Positions 34,297-43,547 of a stretch of DNA of 64,000 nucleotides are shown piece after piece. Position 1 is the stretch's first letter; each line of letters begins with the position of its first letter. The notes beneath the pieces are model-generated. The model searched no databases and was not told the origin of the DNA. It worked only from the letters and a program-made list of their open reading frames with translations. The position numbers and the translations under genes were made by a program. The DNA is from Streptomyces graminofaciens (lineage in GTDB: Bacteria > Actinomycetota > Actinomycetes > Streptomycetales > Streptomycetaceae). Where the stretch lies: the NCBI RefSeq assembly GCF_030294945.1, contig NZ_AP018448.1:248001-312000 (forward strand), written 5' to 3'.

Positions 34297-34947
34297 TCAG
34301 TCCTTCGCGACTTCCAGCAGAGCGAGGGTCGCGGTGTGGGCTTTCTCGACCAGCGCCGCGAGCGAGCGCGGCCTGCCGTCCCACATGGCCCAGCGGTTCG
34401 CGCCTTCGAGGACCGTCATGACGAGCTTGACCTGCTGGACCGAAGGGCCGAAGCCCATGTCCTCGGCCGCGGCGCGGAAGAGCGCCTCGTACAGATCGAC
34501 CCAGGCGTCGACTTCCTGACGGAGTTTCGCCGGGAGGAAGTGGACGACCTGGTCGGTCGCGACCAGCAGGTCCCAGAGGTTGCTTTCGGGAAGCTGGATC
34601 TGCCGGGTCAGGTGGACATGCACCATCCGGCGCCAGCCCTCCCTGGGGTCGGAGACACCACGCACCTCGTCGAGTACGGCGACGCCGAACTTGTAGAAGT
34701 GCCAGCGGAGGGACTCGGCGACGATCTCGTCGCGGCCGTCCGGGAAGTGGTTGTACAGGCTCGGGGCCTTGATCGCCATCTCCTTGGCGATCATGCGCAT
34801 GGTGACCGAGTTGAACCCGTTCTCGGTGGCCAGCCGGAGGAACGCCTCGAGGATCGCCCGCCGGGACGCGCTCTGGCTGCTCCAGTCGAGCTTGCCCAGG
34901 TGCTGGCCGAACTCCTCGACAGCGCCGGGCCACCGTTCGTTGCCCAC
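34297..34947 (-). CDS. TetR family regulator, likely controller of the catabolic island
   Basis: A 216-residue repressor. The helix-turn-helix spans about residues 28-75 (RRAILEAFLRLATENGFNSV TMRMIAKEMAIKAPSLYNHF), followed by a ligand domain. The GTG start has GGAGGA upstream. The divergent intergenic region to the FAD/Fe-S dehydrogenase holds two copies of a near-palindrome (35041-35056, 35130-35145). Related sites lie before the hydroxyacid dehydrogenase (43265) and the reductase-P450 operon (46402). The simplest reading is a local regulon repressed by this protein and induced by a pathway metabolite. Confidence 0.88.
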   Translation of the reverse strand: MGNERWPGAVEEFGQHLGKLDWSSQSASRRAILEAFLRLATENGFNSVTMRMIAKEMAIKAPSLYNHFPDGRDEIVAESLRWHFYKFGVAVLDEVRGVSDPREGWRRMVHVHLTRQIQLPESNLWDLLVATDQVVHFLPAKLRQEVDAWVDLYEALFRAAAEDMGFGPSVQQVKLVMTVLEGANRWAMWDGRPRSLAALVEKAHTATLALLEVAKD

Positions 34948-35040
34948 CGAATCCTCCTTCGCCGACGTCCAAGACCCGAGGGTGTCCGGCCTCGACCGTG
35001 CGTGCGGTCGAGGCCGGCACAGCGATGCGTGACGTCGGAA

Positions 35041-35056
35041 ACTACCTTACGTTAGT
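35041..35056. promoter_or_regulatory. TetR-type operator, site 1
   Basis: ACTACCTTACGTTAGT is an imperfect palindrome in the TetR/dehydrogenase divergent region. It lies about 95 bp before the TetR start, where it could cover the TetR promoter. A 19-bp stretch including it (GAAACTACCTTACGTTAGT) is repeated exactly at 35127-35145. Confidence 0.68.
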
Positions 35057-35129
35057 CAGGCTCAACCAGTCTTGCCTCTTCACGCTCCGTCGACTCGTCC
35101 GCCGGAGAGCGACCTGTTCAAGTAGCGAA

Positions 35130-35145
35130 ACTACCTTACGTTAGT
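35130..35145. promoter_or_regulatory. TetR-type operator, site 2
   Basis: The same 16-mer as site 1, ending 11 bp before the ATG of the FAD/Fe-S dehydrogenase. Since there is almost no room for a leader or ribosome site, the transcript may be leaderless and the site would then overlap the promoter core. Confidence 0.68.
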
Positions 35146-35156
35146 TAGTCTGAGGC

Positions 35157-37940
35157 ATGCCGATCCCAGCACAGCCTGATGACCTCGCCGCCGCTCTCCG
35201 CGTGGCTGGAGTCGAGTTCGACGACTCGTCGGTGACACGAGCGCTGTACTCCTCCGACGCGAGCTTGTACCGCGTCGTGCCGTCCGCGGTCGTGAAGGCG
35301 CGGAACGCCGAGGACGTGATCGCCGCTCATGGGGTGGCGCGTGAGTTGCGGGTTCCGGTCACGATGCGCGGTGCGGGTACGAGCATCGCCGGCAACGCGG
35401 TCGGAAGCGGCATCGTCATCGACACCCGCCGGTTCAACCGGATACTCGACATCGACCGGGACGGGCGTACGGCACGCGTGGAACCCGGCGTGGTCCACGC
35501 GGACCTGCAGCGCGCGGCGGCGCCGCACGGACTGCGGTTCGGGCCGGATCCGTCCTCGCACAGCCGCTGCACGGTCGGCGGAATGATAGGGAACAACGCC
35601 TGCGGGTCGCGGGCGCTGGGCTACGGACGGACGGTGGACAACGTCGAGTCGCTGCGCGTGCTCTACGGCAACGGCGAACTGGCCCTTGAACAGGGCGGTC
35701 GGGCCGGCGGCGTCACCGCGGCGCGGCTGGCGGCCGTCGGGGACACGAACCTGGCCCATCTGCGGACCGAGTTCGGCCGCTTCGGCCGCCAGATCAGCGG
35801 CTACAGCCTTGAACACCTGCTGCCTGAGCGGCGCCGTGTCGACCGGTTCCTCGTCGGCAGCGAGGGATCCCTCGCCACGGTCCTCGAGGCGACGGTCCGG
35901 CTCGTCGACGACCGAGTCGATCGCAGGATGCTGGTGCTCGGATACCCGACGATGGCCGACGCGGCCGATGCCGTCCCGGCGCTGCTCGCCGCGGCACCGG
36001 GGCGTCTCGTCGCGTGCGAGGGCATGGACTCACGCATCGTCGGTCTGGTGCGCGCGAAGGGCTCACCCGTCCCCGACCTGCCACGGGGAAGTGGCTGGCT
36101 GTTCGCGGAGGTCGCGGGCGAGGACGCGGTGCGACGGCTCGTCACCGCCGGCGCCGCACTGGACACCAAGCTCGTGGACGACCCGCGTGAGGCGGCTGCC
36201 CTGTGGCGTATCCGTGAGGACGGCGCCGGGCTCGCGGGCAGGTCGCTGCCGACACCGGCGTACGGAGGATGGGAGGACGCCGCCGTCCCGCCCGAGAACC
36301 TGGGCGCATGGCTGCGCGACTTCGAGGAACTGCTGCGGGTGCACGGCCTTCAGGGCATTCCGTACGGCCATTTCGGCGACGGCTGCATCCACTGCCGCAT
36401 CGACTTCCCCTTCAGGCCCGGCGACCCCGCTTCGGCCGGGGTGTTCCGCGAATTCATGACCGCCTGTGCGACACGGCTGCGCGACTACCGCGGCACCCTG
36501 TCGGGAGAGCACGGTGACGGCCGGGTCCGCGGCGAGCTGCTGCCGCTCATGTACGACGAGGCCTCCCTCGCCCTGTTCCGGCAGGTCAAGGCGGTCTGCG
36601 ACCCCGACGGCATCCTCAACCCGGGCATCATCGCCGACCCGGTTCCGATCACCGACGACCTGCGCCCGGTACGCCCTCAGGCACCGGTGCGCACCGGTCT
36701 GCGCCTGGTGCACGACGCCGGAGACCTCGGTGCCGCAGTGCACCGTTGCACAGGTGTCGGGAAGTGCGTGGCGCCGAAGACCGCCGGAGTGATGTGCCCG
36801 TCCTATCTCGCCACCAAGGACGAGCGCGACTCGACCCGCGGCCGTGCCCGGGTGCTGCAGGAAGCGCTCGACGGCGGGTTGCTGCGCGGCGGTCTGAACG
36901 ACCCGGCCGTGGCGGAGGCACTCGACCTGTGCCTGGCCTGCAAGGGATGTTCGAGCGACTGCCCCAGCGGCGTCGACATGGCCACCTACAAGAGTGAGGT
37001 GCTGCACCAACGGCACGACGTCACCGGGATGAGGCGGCCGAGGTCGCACGTGTTCCTCGGGCAGCTCCCCAGGTGGGCCCGACTCACCGCGCCGCTGGCG
37101 CCGCTGACCAACCTGCTGCTGCGCGTCAAGCCGCTCGCCGGCCTGGCCAAGTGGGTCGCCGGGGTCGACCACCGGCGGTCCCTGCCGCGGTTCGCCTCTC
37201 CCACGCTGCGGCGGGCGACGGACACCTCCCGGGTGGCGGAGGCGCCGGCCGACGTGCTGATCTGGGCCGACTCCTTCACCGACCACTTCTTCCCGGAGTC
37301 CGGCCTGGCGGCGATCCGGTTCCTCGAGTCACACGGCCTCGTGGTCCGCGTCATCCAGGAGGACGCCTGCTGCGGCCTGACCTGGATCACGACCGGCCAG
37401 CTCGACCGCGCGCGGACCCTCGTCGCGCGGACCGTGCGGACGCTCGCGCACCACGTCCGCAGCGGGATCCCGGTGATGGCGCTGGAACCGTCCTGCCTCG
37501 CCACACTGCGCAGCGACGCGCGGGAGCTGTGCGACGCCGAGGAGACCGACGTGGTGGCGTCGGGGGTGCTGAGTTTCGCCGAGCTCGTCGAGCGCCTCGA
37601 CCTGCCGCTGCCCGACCTGACCGGTGTGGAGGTCGTCGCGCAGCCGCACTGCCACCACAGCGCGGTCATCGGCTGGGACACCGACCAGCGTCTGCTGGAG
37701 AGGGCCGGCGCGACCGTCACCAAGGTGCCGGGGTGCTGCGGCCTGGCCGGCAACTTCGGTGTGGAGAAGGGGCACTACGAGGTCAGCGTCGCGGTCGCCG
37801 AGACGCACCTCCTCCCGGCGGTGCGAGCCCACTCGGACGCGGTGGTTCTGGCGGACGGCATGTCCTGTCGTGTCCAGCTCGGTGATCTGGCCGGGGTGTC
37901 GACCCGGCATCTGGCCGAGCTGTTCGCGTCGCGCGTCTGA
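35157..37940 (+). CDS. FAD-linked and 4Fe-4S D-2-hydroxyacid dehydrogenase (GlcD-GlcF fusion type)
   Basis: A 927-residue fusion of an FAD-binding oxidoreductase and an iron-sulfur electron-transfer part, as in YdiJ-type D-2-hydroxyglutarate/D-lactate dehydrogenases. The FAD_binding_4 domain (about 35-210) has MRGAGTSIAGNAVGSGIVID and GGMIGNNACGSRALGYG. The FAD-oxidase C domain (about 250-500) has YGHFGDGCIHCRIDF. Cluster cysteines lie near 531 (CTGVGKC..) and 592 (CLACKGCSSDCPSGVD), followed by two CCG domains (DACCGLTW, PGCCGLAG). It should oxidise a D-2-hydroxyacid to a 2-oxoacid and pass electrons to the respiratory chain. It is divergent from TetR with an operator at its start. Confidence 0.9.
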   Translation: MPIPAQPDDLAAALRVAGVEFDDSSVTRALYSSDASLYRVVPSAVVKARNAEDVIAAHGVARELRVPVTMRGAGTSIAGNAVGSGIVIDTRRFNRILDIDRDGRTARVEPGVVHADLQRAAAPHGLRFGPDPSSHSRCTVGGMIGNNACGSRALGYGRTVDNVESLRVLYGNGELALEQGGRAGGVTAARLAAVGDTNLAHLRTEFGRFGRQISGYSLEHLLPERRRVDRFLVGSEGSLATVLEATVRLVDDRVDRRMLVLGYPTMADAADAVPALLAAAPGRLVACEGMDSRIVGLVRAKGSPVPDLPRGSGWLFAEVAGEDAVRRLVTAGAALDTKLVDDPREAAALWRIREDGAGLAGRSLPTPAYGGWEDAAVPPENLGAWLRDFEELLRVHGLQGIPYGHFGDGCIHCRIDFPFRPGDPASAGVFREFMTACATRLRDYRGTLSGEHGDGRVRGELLPLMYDEASLALFRQVKAVCDPDGILNPGIIADPVPITDDLRPVRPQAPVRTGLRLVHDAGDLGAAVHRCTGVGKCVAPKTAGVMCPSYLATKDERDSTRGRARVLQEALDGGLLRGGLNDPAVAEALDLCLACKGCSSDCPSGVDMATYKSEVLHQRHDVTGMRRPRSHVFLGQLPRWARLTAPLAPLTNLLLRVKPLAGLAKWVAGVDHRRSLPRFASPTLRRATDTSRVAEAPADVLIWADSFTDHFFPESGLAAIRFLESHGLVVRVIQEDACCGLTWITTGQLDRARTLVARTVRTLAHHVRSGIPVMALEPSCLATLRSDARELCDAEETDVVASGVLSFAELVERLDLPLPDLTGVEVVAQPHCHHSAVIGWDTDQRLLERAGATVTKVPGCCGLAGNFGVEKGHYEVSVAVAETHLLPAVRAHSDAVVLADGMSCRVQLGDLAGVSTRHLAELFASRV

Positions 37941-37945
37941 GACCC

Positions 37946-37972
37946 GGACGGCGGCCGTTCGCGCCGCCGTCC
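37946..37972. terminator. hairpin between convergent genes (1)
   Basis: GGACGGCGGC pairs with GCCGCCGTCC in a 10-bp stem with a 7-base loop, directly after the dehydrogenase stop. Confidence 0.65.
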
Positions 37973-37998
37973 GCAACGACCGACAGGTCTTGACGGAA

Positions 37999-38038
37999 AC
38001 GTCTGCGGAGCCGGCCCCCGGGCCGGCTCCGCAGACGT
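37999..38038. terminator. strong bidirectional hairpin between convergent genes (2)
   Basis: ACGTCTGCGGAGCCGGCC forms a perfect 18-bp stem with its complement and a 4-base loop. It lies just before the 3' end of the fumarylacetoacetase-like gene and can serve both convergent units. Confidence 0.8.
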
Positions 38039-38050
38039 GAGAGAGAAAGT

Positions 38051-38935
38051 TCAGATGACCTGATTGTTCAGGATGCCGATCTTCTCCAGACGCACCTCGA
38101 CCTTGTCACCGGGACGCAGCCACAGGGGCGGATTCCGCTTCGCGCCGATGCCCTCGGGGGTACCGGTGGCGATGACGTCGCCGGGGCTGAGGGTGAGGAA
38201 CTGGCTGACGTAGGAGATGATCCTGGCGATCGGGAAGATCATGTACTTCGTGTTGGATCCCTGGACCCGGCTGCCGTTGACGAACGTCTCGATGTCCAGG
38301 CTCTGTGGGTCGCCGATCTCGTCCAGCGTGACGATCGCCGGGCCGAACGGAGTGGCCCGGTCCACGGCCTTGCCCGCGAGCCACTGAGTGCCGCGGTACT
38401 GCAGGTCGCGGGCGGTGATGTCGTTGAGAACCGACAGACCGGCCACGTACGACAGCGCGTCGCTCTCGTCGACGCGGCTGCACTCTCTGCCGATGACGAC
38501 GGCGAGTTCACCCTCGAAGTCGAGGTTGTCGGTCACGTCGGACCGGTCGATGGTGTCGTAAGGGCCGATGAGGCTGCTGGCGAACTTGGCGAACAGGTCG
38601 GGGTGGGTGGGCATGGCACGGCCGGTCTCACCAACGTGGTCGGAGTAGTTCAGGCCGACGCAGAGCACCTTGAGCGGGTCGGTGACCGGCGGGCCGAGGC
38701 GCACCGTGGCGACGCCGCCGACGGACTCCGCGGTGCCGTCGGCGAGGAGCGGCCCGAGGGCTGCGGCGATCGTCGGCAGTTGGCCGCCGTGCTGTCGGAG
38801 AAAGGCGCGGACGGACGGCAGGTCGCGAGAGATCAGGCCGGCGGCGTGCAGCGCGCTGTTGAGGCTGAACACCTGGTCGTCGTGGAGGAGGCCCGGCTGC
38901 CAGCCGGCACCGGAGTCGTAGGAGACGAGTTTCAC
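38051..38935 (-). CDS. fumarylacetoacetate hydrolase family protein
   Basis: A 294-residue FAH-family enzyme. The C-terminal catalytic domain (about residues 75-290) shows KVLCVGLNYSDHVGETG, FEGELAVVIGRECSRV (metal-binding Glu residues), YVAGLSVLNDITARDLQYR, KAVDRATPFGPAIVT and SPGDVIATGTPEGIGA. Members cleave C-C bonds of beta-diketo acids or act as hydratases or decarboxylases. The GTG at 38935 follows GAAGGACC. It is the last gene of the monooxygenase-ALDH-hydrolase operon and would handle a ring-opened diketo or oxo-acid intermediate. Confidence 0.9.
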   Translation of the reverse strand: MKLVSYDSGAGWQPGLLHDDQVFSLNSALHAAGLISRDLPSVRAFLRQHGGQLPTIAAALGPLLADGTAESVGGVATVRLGPPVTDPLKVLCVGLNYSDHVGETGRAMPTHPDLFAKFASSLIGPYDTIDRSDVTDNLDFEGELAVVIGRECSRVDESDALSYVAGLSVLNDITARDLQYRGTQWLAGKAVDRATPFGPAIVTLDEIGDPQSLDIETFVNGSRVQGSNTKYMIFPIARIISYVSQFLTLSPGDVIATGTPEGIGAKRNPPLWLRPGDKVEVRLEKIGILNNQVI

Positions 38936-39036
38936 GTCAGGTCCTTCGGGTGGGAGTCGTAGGGGTGTGCCGTCGACGGATGCGCCCTGCCCGCGGGGAG
39001 GTCGACGGGCAGGGCGCGGCGTGAGGACCGGAGCCG

Positions 39037-40407
39037 TCAGGAGAGGCGGACGGTCTTCTTGTTGGCGAACTCGTCGAGGCCGAGGCGGCCGAGCTCGCGG
39101 CCGATACCGGACGCCTTGACGCCGCCGAACGGCATGTCGGGCTGGCTGCGGACGAGGGTGTTGAGACCGACCATGCCGACCTCCAGCCGCTCGGCGATGT
39201 CGGCGGCGAGGTCCTCGTCGCGGGTGAAGACGGCCGAACCGAGCCCGAACCGGGAGTCGTTCGCCAGCGCGACGGCCTCCTCGACGGAGTCGACCTTGTA
39301 CAGGACCGCGACGGGACCGAAGAGCTCCTCGCCGTAGGCGCGCATGTCCGGGGTGACGTCCGTCAGGACGGTGGCCGGATAGAAGGCGCCGGGGCCGTCG
39401 GGGACCACGCCGCCGAGGTGCAGCCCGGCGCCCTTGGCCACGGCGTCCTCGACCTGCTCGGCGATCTCCTGCCGGCCGGACTCGGACGCCATCGGGCCGA
39501 TGCGGGTCTCCGGGTTCAGCGGATCGCCGGTGTTCCACTGCCGTGCGCGGGCGACGAATCCCTCGAGGAACCGGTCGTAGACGTCGCTGTGGACGATCAT
39601 CCGCTTGGAGGACGTGCAGGACTGGCCGGCGTTGCTGAACCGGCCCGTCGCGGCCAGGTCGAGCGCGAGGTCGAGGTCGGCGTCGGGCAGGACGATGAAC
39701 GGGTCCGAGCCGCCGAGTTCGAGGACGCACTTCTTGAGATGCCGGCCGGCCTGGGTGGCGACGATCCGGCCGGCCTCCTCCGAGCCGGTCAGCGAGACGC
39801 CCCGCAGACGGTCGTCGGCGATGAGGTCGCCGATCTGCGAGGACGACACGATGAGGTTCTCGTAGACGCCCTTCGGGGTGTTCGCGTCGGCGACGACGGC
39901 GTCGATGAGGAGCGCCGTGCGGGTGCAGGAGCGGGCGTGCTTGAGGAGGACCGTGTTCCCGACCAGCAGGTTGGGGGCGACGAAGCGCGCCACCTGGTAC
40001 AGCGGGAAGTTCCACGGCATGATCCCGAGCACCGGGCCCGTGGGGGCCGTACGGACGACGGCCCGTCCGCCGGCCTTGATCTCGATGACCTCGTCGGCCA
40101 GCAGTTGGGCGCCCGCGCGGGCGTAGTAGTCGTAGATCGACGCCGAGAGGGCGACCTCGCCCTCGGCCTGCGCGAGCGGCTTGCCCATCTCGGTCGCCAT
40201 GGCCTCGGCGAGTTCGGCGCTTCGCTCGCGGTGGAGTTCTGCGATGCGGGCCAGGACGGCGACCCGGTCGTCGACGCCGGAGCGGGCCCAGTCGCGGTAG
40301 GCGTCGGTGGCGCGGGTGAGCGCCGCGGTGACCTCGGTGTCGGTCATCATCGTGTACTCGGCGAGCACCTCGCCGTTCAGCGGTGAGATGGTCTTGTACG
40401 TGTGCAT
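39037..40407 (-). CDS. aldehyde dehydrogenase (succinate-semialdehyde dehydrogenase-like)
   Basis: A 456-residue NAD(P)-dependent aldehyde dehydrogenase. Visible catalytic elements are the MPWNFPLYQ Asn region, LLKHARSC (cofactor Lys), LTGSEEAGR, ELGGSDPF (general base Glu) and NAGQSCTSSKR (nucleophile Cys). The C-terminal MPFGGVKASGIGREL is typical of the GabD/SSADH branch. I chose the ATG at 40407 because GGAGA lies upstream of it and inside the alternative start at 40422. It is 36 bp downstream of the Baeyer-Villiger gene and likely oxidises an aldehyde or semialdehyde from ring cleavage to the acid. Confidence 0.92.
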   Translation of the reverse strand: MHTYKTISPLNGEVLAEYTMMTDTEVTAALTRATDAYRDWARSGVDDRVAVLARIAELHRERSAELAEAMATEMGKPLAQAEGEVALSASIYDYYARAGAQLLADEVIEIKAGGRAVVRTAPTGPVLGIMPWNFPLYQVARFVAPNLLVGNTVLLKHARSCTRTALLIDAVVADANTPKGVYENLIVSSSQIGDLIADDRLRGVSLTGSEEAGRIVATQAGRHLKKCVLELGGSDPFIVLPDADLDLALDLAATGRFSNAGQSCTSSKRMIVHSDVYDRFLEGFVARARQWNTGDPLNPETRIGPMASESGRQEIAEQVEDAVAKGAGLHLGGVVPDGPGAFYPATVLTDVTPDMRAYGEELFGPVAVLYKVDSVEEAVALANDSRFGLGSAVFTRDEDLAADIAERLEVGMVGLNTLVRSQPDMPFGGVKASGIGRELGRLGLDEFANKKTVRLS

Positions 40408-40443
40408 GGCTTGCTTCTCCAAACCGCTTGTGGGGGTGGCTGG

Positions 40444-42066
40444 TCAGACCACGGACGGGACGCGGACCTCGTAGCTGGGGTATCCCTGGGCTGCTTCGGC
40501 CTCGGAGATGGCGATGAACTTGTTGAGGCCGCCGACGTAGAAGTTGGCGGTGCGGGCCTTTCGCTTTCCGGGGATGTTGTTGCCGAAGATCCAGGAACCG
40601 GTCTCCAGGAACAGGGAGCCCTTGAGCTCGTCGAGGCAGGTCTGGAGCCAGTTCTCCTCGGCCTCCTCGCGCAGCCGGATGGAGGCGCCGGGAGTGTCCT
40701 TGATGCTCTGGACAGCCTGGGCGATCCACTTGGCCTGAACGCCGATGGCGGAGGGGTTGTTGACGAACGGGCCGTTCGGGCCGAGGACCATGAACAGGTT
40801 CGGGAAGCCGGACACGGTCATGCCCATGTGGGTGCGGGGCGCGTCGGCCCAGTGCTCCTTGAGGCTCTTTCCGCCGATGCCGCGGACGTCCATGTTCCGG
40901 TAGCTGCCCTCGACGGCGTCGAACCCGGTGGCCAGGACCAGGACGTCGAGCTCGTGGTGGACGCCGTCCTCGGTGACGATGCCGCCCGCCTCGAACTCCC
41001 GGATGGGGTTCTCCCTGGTGCTGACAAGGGTGACGTTGGGCTGGTTGAAGATCTCGAAGTAACCGGAGTCGCAGATGGGGCGACGGGCGAACAGCTCGGT
41101 CGGGGTGAGCCTGCGCGCCGTCTCCGGGTCCTGGACGATCTCCCTGATCTTCCGCTTGATGAAGTCGGCGGCGAGCTCGTTGGCGGCGCGGTCGCTGGTG
41201 ACGTCGCAGAAGGTCTCGTTGGCGAAGGTGTAGTTGCCGCCCTTGCGCCAGGCCCACTCGAAGATGGCCTCGCGCTCCTCCGCCGAGACGCTCCAGATGC
41301 TGCGCTTGGTCTCGTCGATGCCGAAGCCGATCTTGGAGGTGCGGAACTCCTCCCAGCGGTCCTCACACGTGGCCTTGAACTGCTCCAGCTCCGCTTCGGA
41401 CCACTCACGGTTGCCGGCCGGGACGGTGTACTGGGCGGTGCGCTGGAACGAGGTCAGGTGGGCCACGGTCTTGGCGGCCTCGGTCATGAACTGGATGCCG
41501 GTGGAGCCGTTGCCGATGACACCGATGCGCAGACCGGCGATGTCGAGGTCCTCGGGCCAGGCGGCGGTGTGGACGATGCGGCCCTCGAACCGGTCGATGC
41601 CGGGGAAGTCGGGGATGTTGATCTGGGAGAGCAGGCCGGCCGCGGTGATCAGGAAGCGGGCACGGAACTCGCCCTTGTCGGTGACGACGTGCCAGTGGGC
41701 GTTCGCCTCGTCGAAGGCCGCGCTGACCAGGGTGGTTTCGAGCTGGATACGGGAGCGCAGGTTCCAGAAGTCGACGGCGTCCTCGACGTACTGGCGGATC
41801 TGAGGACCTGGGACGTAGCGGGTGCGCCAGTCGGTCTGCTGGAAGAGTTCCTTGTCGTAGGGCAGCTGGTACATGAAGCTCTGTGTGTCGGAAAGGGCAC
41901 CCGGGTAACGGTTCCAGTACCAAGTTCCCCCGACCTTCGGCGCCTTGTCGATCGCGATCGCGTCGAGGCCGGCGTCGGCGGTGAGCGTGCGCAGGGCCAT
42001 GACACCGCCCATGCCGGTTCCGACGACGAGCGCGTCGATCTCGCGCACGCTTTCTTCGCTGCCCAT
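40444..42066 (-). CDS. Baeyer-Villiger type flavin monooxygenase
   Basis: A 540-residue enzyme that should insert oxygen next to a ketone carbonyl with NADPH and FAD, giving an ester or lactone. It has the FAD Rossmann motif GTGMGG (16-21), KVGGTWYWNRYPG, the Baeyer-Villiger fingerprint FEGRIVHTAAWP (160-171), and the NADPH motif GNGSTG (185-190). The length and WNRYPG segment fit the cyclohexanone monooxygenase class. The AAAGGAGC site supports the ATG at 42066. It leads an operon with aldehyde dehydrogenase and FAH-type hydrolase, downstream of a LysR gene on the same strand. A cyclic ketone substrate is inferred. Confidence 0.92.
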   Translation of the reverse strand: MGSEESVREIDALVVGTGMGGVMALRTLTADAGLDAIAIDKAPKVGGTWYWNRYPGALSDTQSFMYQLPYDKELFQQTDWRTRYVPGPQIRQYVEDAVDFWNLRSRIQLETTLVSAAFDEANAHWHVVTDKGEFRARFLITAAGLLSQINIPDFPGIDRFEGRIVHTAAWPEDLDIAGLRIGVIGNGSTGIQFMTEAAKTVAHLTSFQRTAQYTVPAGNREWSEAELEQFKATCEDRWEEFRTSKIGFGIDETKRSIWSVSAEEREAIFEWAWRKGGNYTFANETFCDVTSDRAANELAADFIKRKIREIVQDPETARRLTPTELFARRPICDSGYFEIFNQPNVTLVSTRENPIREFEAGGIVTEDGVHHELDVLVLATGFDAVEGSYRNMDVRGIGGKSLKEHWADAPRTHMGMTVSGFPNLFMVLGPNGPFVNNPSAIGVQAKWIAQAVQSIKDTPGASIRLREEAEENWLQTCLDELKGSLFLETGSWIFGNNIPGKRKARTANFYVGGLNKFIAISEAEAAQGYPSYEVRVPSVV

Positions 42067-42296
42067 GGATGCTCCTTTGCGGGATTTCGCGCACAAAAAA
42101 AGACTCGACCGGCGGGGTGAGTACCGCATTGATCTGCACGGCCCGTTGGTTTCCCCGATATCGCCGGGGAGGGTCGAGTACGATTTCGACAACGCGACGT
42201 TACTTCTCGGAAATGTTCAGCACCAGACGGAATTGATGCGAAGGCCACCGGAGATTGTTTCCGGAACTGGAATAATCGGTGCGGCCAAGAGGCGGT

Positions 42297-43223
42297 TCAG
42301 GCGGCGACCGTCGGCCGGTCCTGGTGCAGACAGCGGCGCAGGTGGCCGAGCGCGGCCGCGACGGGCGGGGTGACCGCCCCGGATCGCCACGCCGCACGCA
42401 GGTGCACATCGGGCACGAGTTCGCATTCGCGTTGGGCGAGCGGAACGAAGACGATGTTGGGGTTGGTCGTCGACCGGGCGACGGATCGCAGGGCGAGGTG
42501 GCAGCCGACCTCGGCTCCGACCAGCGCCAGACAGGAGGGGGTGTCGGGGGCGAACTGGACGTTGTTGACACCGCCGGCGCCGTGGGCGTAGCCGAGGCGC
42601 CAGAGCCGGTCGGTGGTGACCGAGCCGGTGGTGTAGGGCAGGGAGACGAACGGCTCGGCGGCCACGTCCCGGAAACCGACGACCTGGGCACCGGCGAGCC
42701 GGTGGGTCCGGGGTACCGCGACAACGAGGGAGTCGCTGATGAGGACCTCGCTGTCGAGGCCGGGCGGCAGGTTGTCGAAGCGGCCGAGGCCGACGTCCAC
42801 CTCCCCGTCCAGCAGGCGGCGGATCGTCGGCCTGGACACGGCCTGCGAGGTCAGATCAAGGCGGATGCCGGAGTGCTCCGCGCGCATGCCCCGGGAGAGC
42901 GCGGCCACCAGGGGATGCGCAGCAACACCGCAGAACTCGACACGGACGGTGCCGGACTCGCCGGAGACTGCGGCACTGACGGCGGACTCGGCGCAGGACA
43001 CCGCCTCCAGTACGGCGCGAGCGGGCTGGACGAGGGCCTGGCCGGCCGGCGTGAGGGAGACCGAACGGGTGTTCCGCTCGAACAGGCGGGCGCCGAGGTC
43101 TCCCTCGAGGGCCTGGATGGTGCGACTGAGGGGCGCCTGGGCCATGAAGAGCTGCTCCGCGGCGCGGCCGAAGTGCAGGTGTTCGGCGACCGCGAGGAAA
43201 GCCTGAAGTTGTCGCACGTTCAC
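42297..43223 (-). CDS. LysR family regulator
   Basis: A 308-residue LysR-type regulator with the N-terminal helix-turn-helix MNVRQLQAFLAVAEHLHFGR AAEQLFMAQAPLSRTIQALE and an effector domain from about residue 90. It lies upstream of the Baeyer-Villiger operon on the same strand and divergent to the NAD-dependent hydroxyacid dehydrogenase, either of which could be its target. A site resembling the TetR operator (43265-43280) lies 42 bp before its start, so it may itself be controlled by the TetR protein. Confidence 0.9.
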   Translation of the reverse strand: MNVRQLQAFLAVAEHLHFGRAAEQLFMAQAPLSRTIQALEGDLGARLFERNTRSVSLTPAGQALVQPARAVLEAVSCAESAVSAAVSGESGTVRVEFCGVAAHPLVAALSRGMRAEHSGIRLDLTSQAVSRPTIRRLLDGEVDVGLGRFDNLPPGLDSEVLISDSLVVAVPRTHRLAGAQVVGFRDVAAEPFVSLPYTTGSVTTDRLWRLGYAHGAGGVNNVQFAPDTPSCLALVGAEVGCHLALRSVARSTTNPNIVFVPLAQRECELVPDVHLRAAWRSGAVTPPVAAALGHLRRCLHQDRPTVAA

Positions 43224-43264
43224 GGTCGTACACCTCCGGTTGCGATGCTCGACACCTACCCTAG

Positions 43265-43280
43265 GCTTACGACCGTTAGT
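43265..43280. promoter_or_regulatory. TetR-type operator, site 3
   Basis: GCTTACGACCGTTAGT matches the perfect site at 46402 in 13 of 16 positions. It lies in the divergent region between the LysR gene and the hydroxyacid dehydrogenase. Confidence 0.55.
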
Positions 43281-43547
43281 TCGCTAGAGTTCGAAAGGAC
43301 CCGGTTGCGGAACACCGCACCAGCGATCTTGAGGGATCCCGCGCCCACGGCTTGAGCCTCGCGGAGACTGATCCGGTTTCGACAACACACTGTTCCCAAT
43401 CGAGTCCTATTCCGAACCCGTACGGGCGGAGTCGTTGACGCATCATTCGGCCGTCCTTACGTTTCATTTCACTTTCTACACGAACACGTTTAGGCGCCCT
43501 GAGATCACGGCTGCCGAACACCTTCGCCCTGATCCGAGAGGGTTGAA

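Noticed and set aside
39037..41257. The FAH gene frame stays open upstream for about 770 further codons
   Set aside because: It runs through the aldehyde dehydrogenase and monooxygenase genes in another frame; the FAH family start is at 38935.
40402..42120. A 572-codon open frame antisense to the Baeyer-Villiger gene
   Set aside because: It has the same shadow composition and no family features; the opposite strand has all expected motifs.
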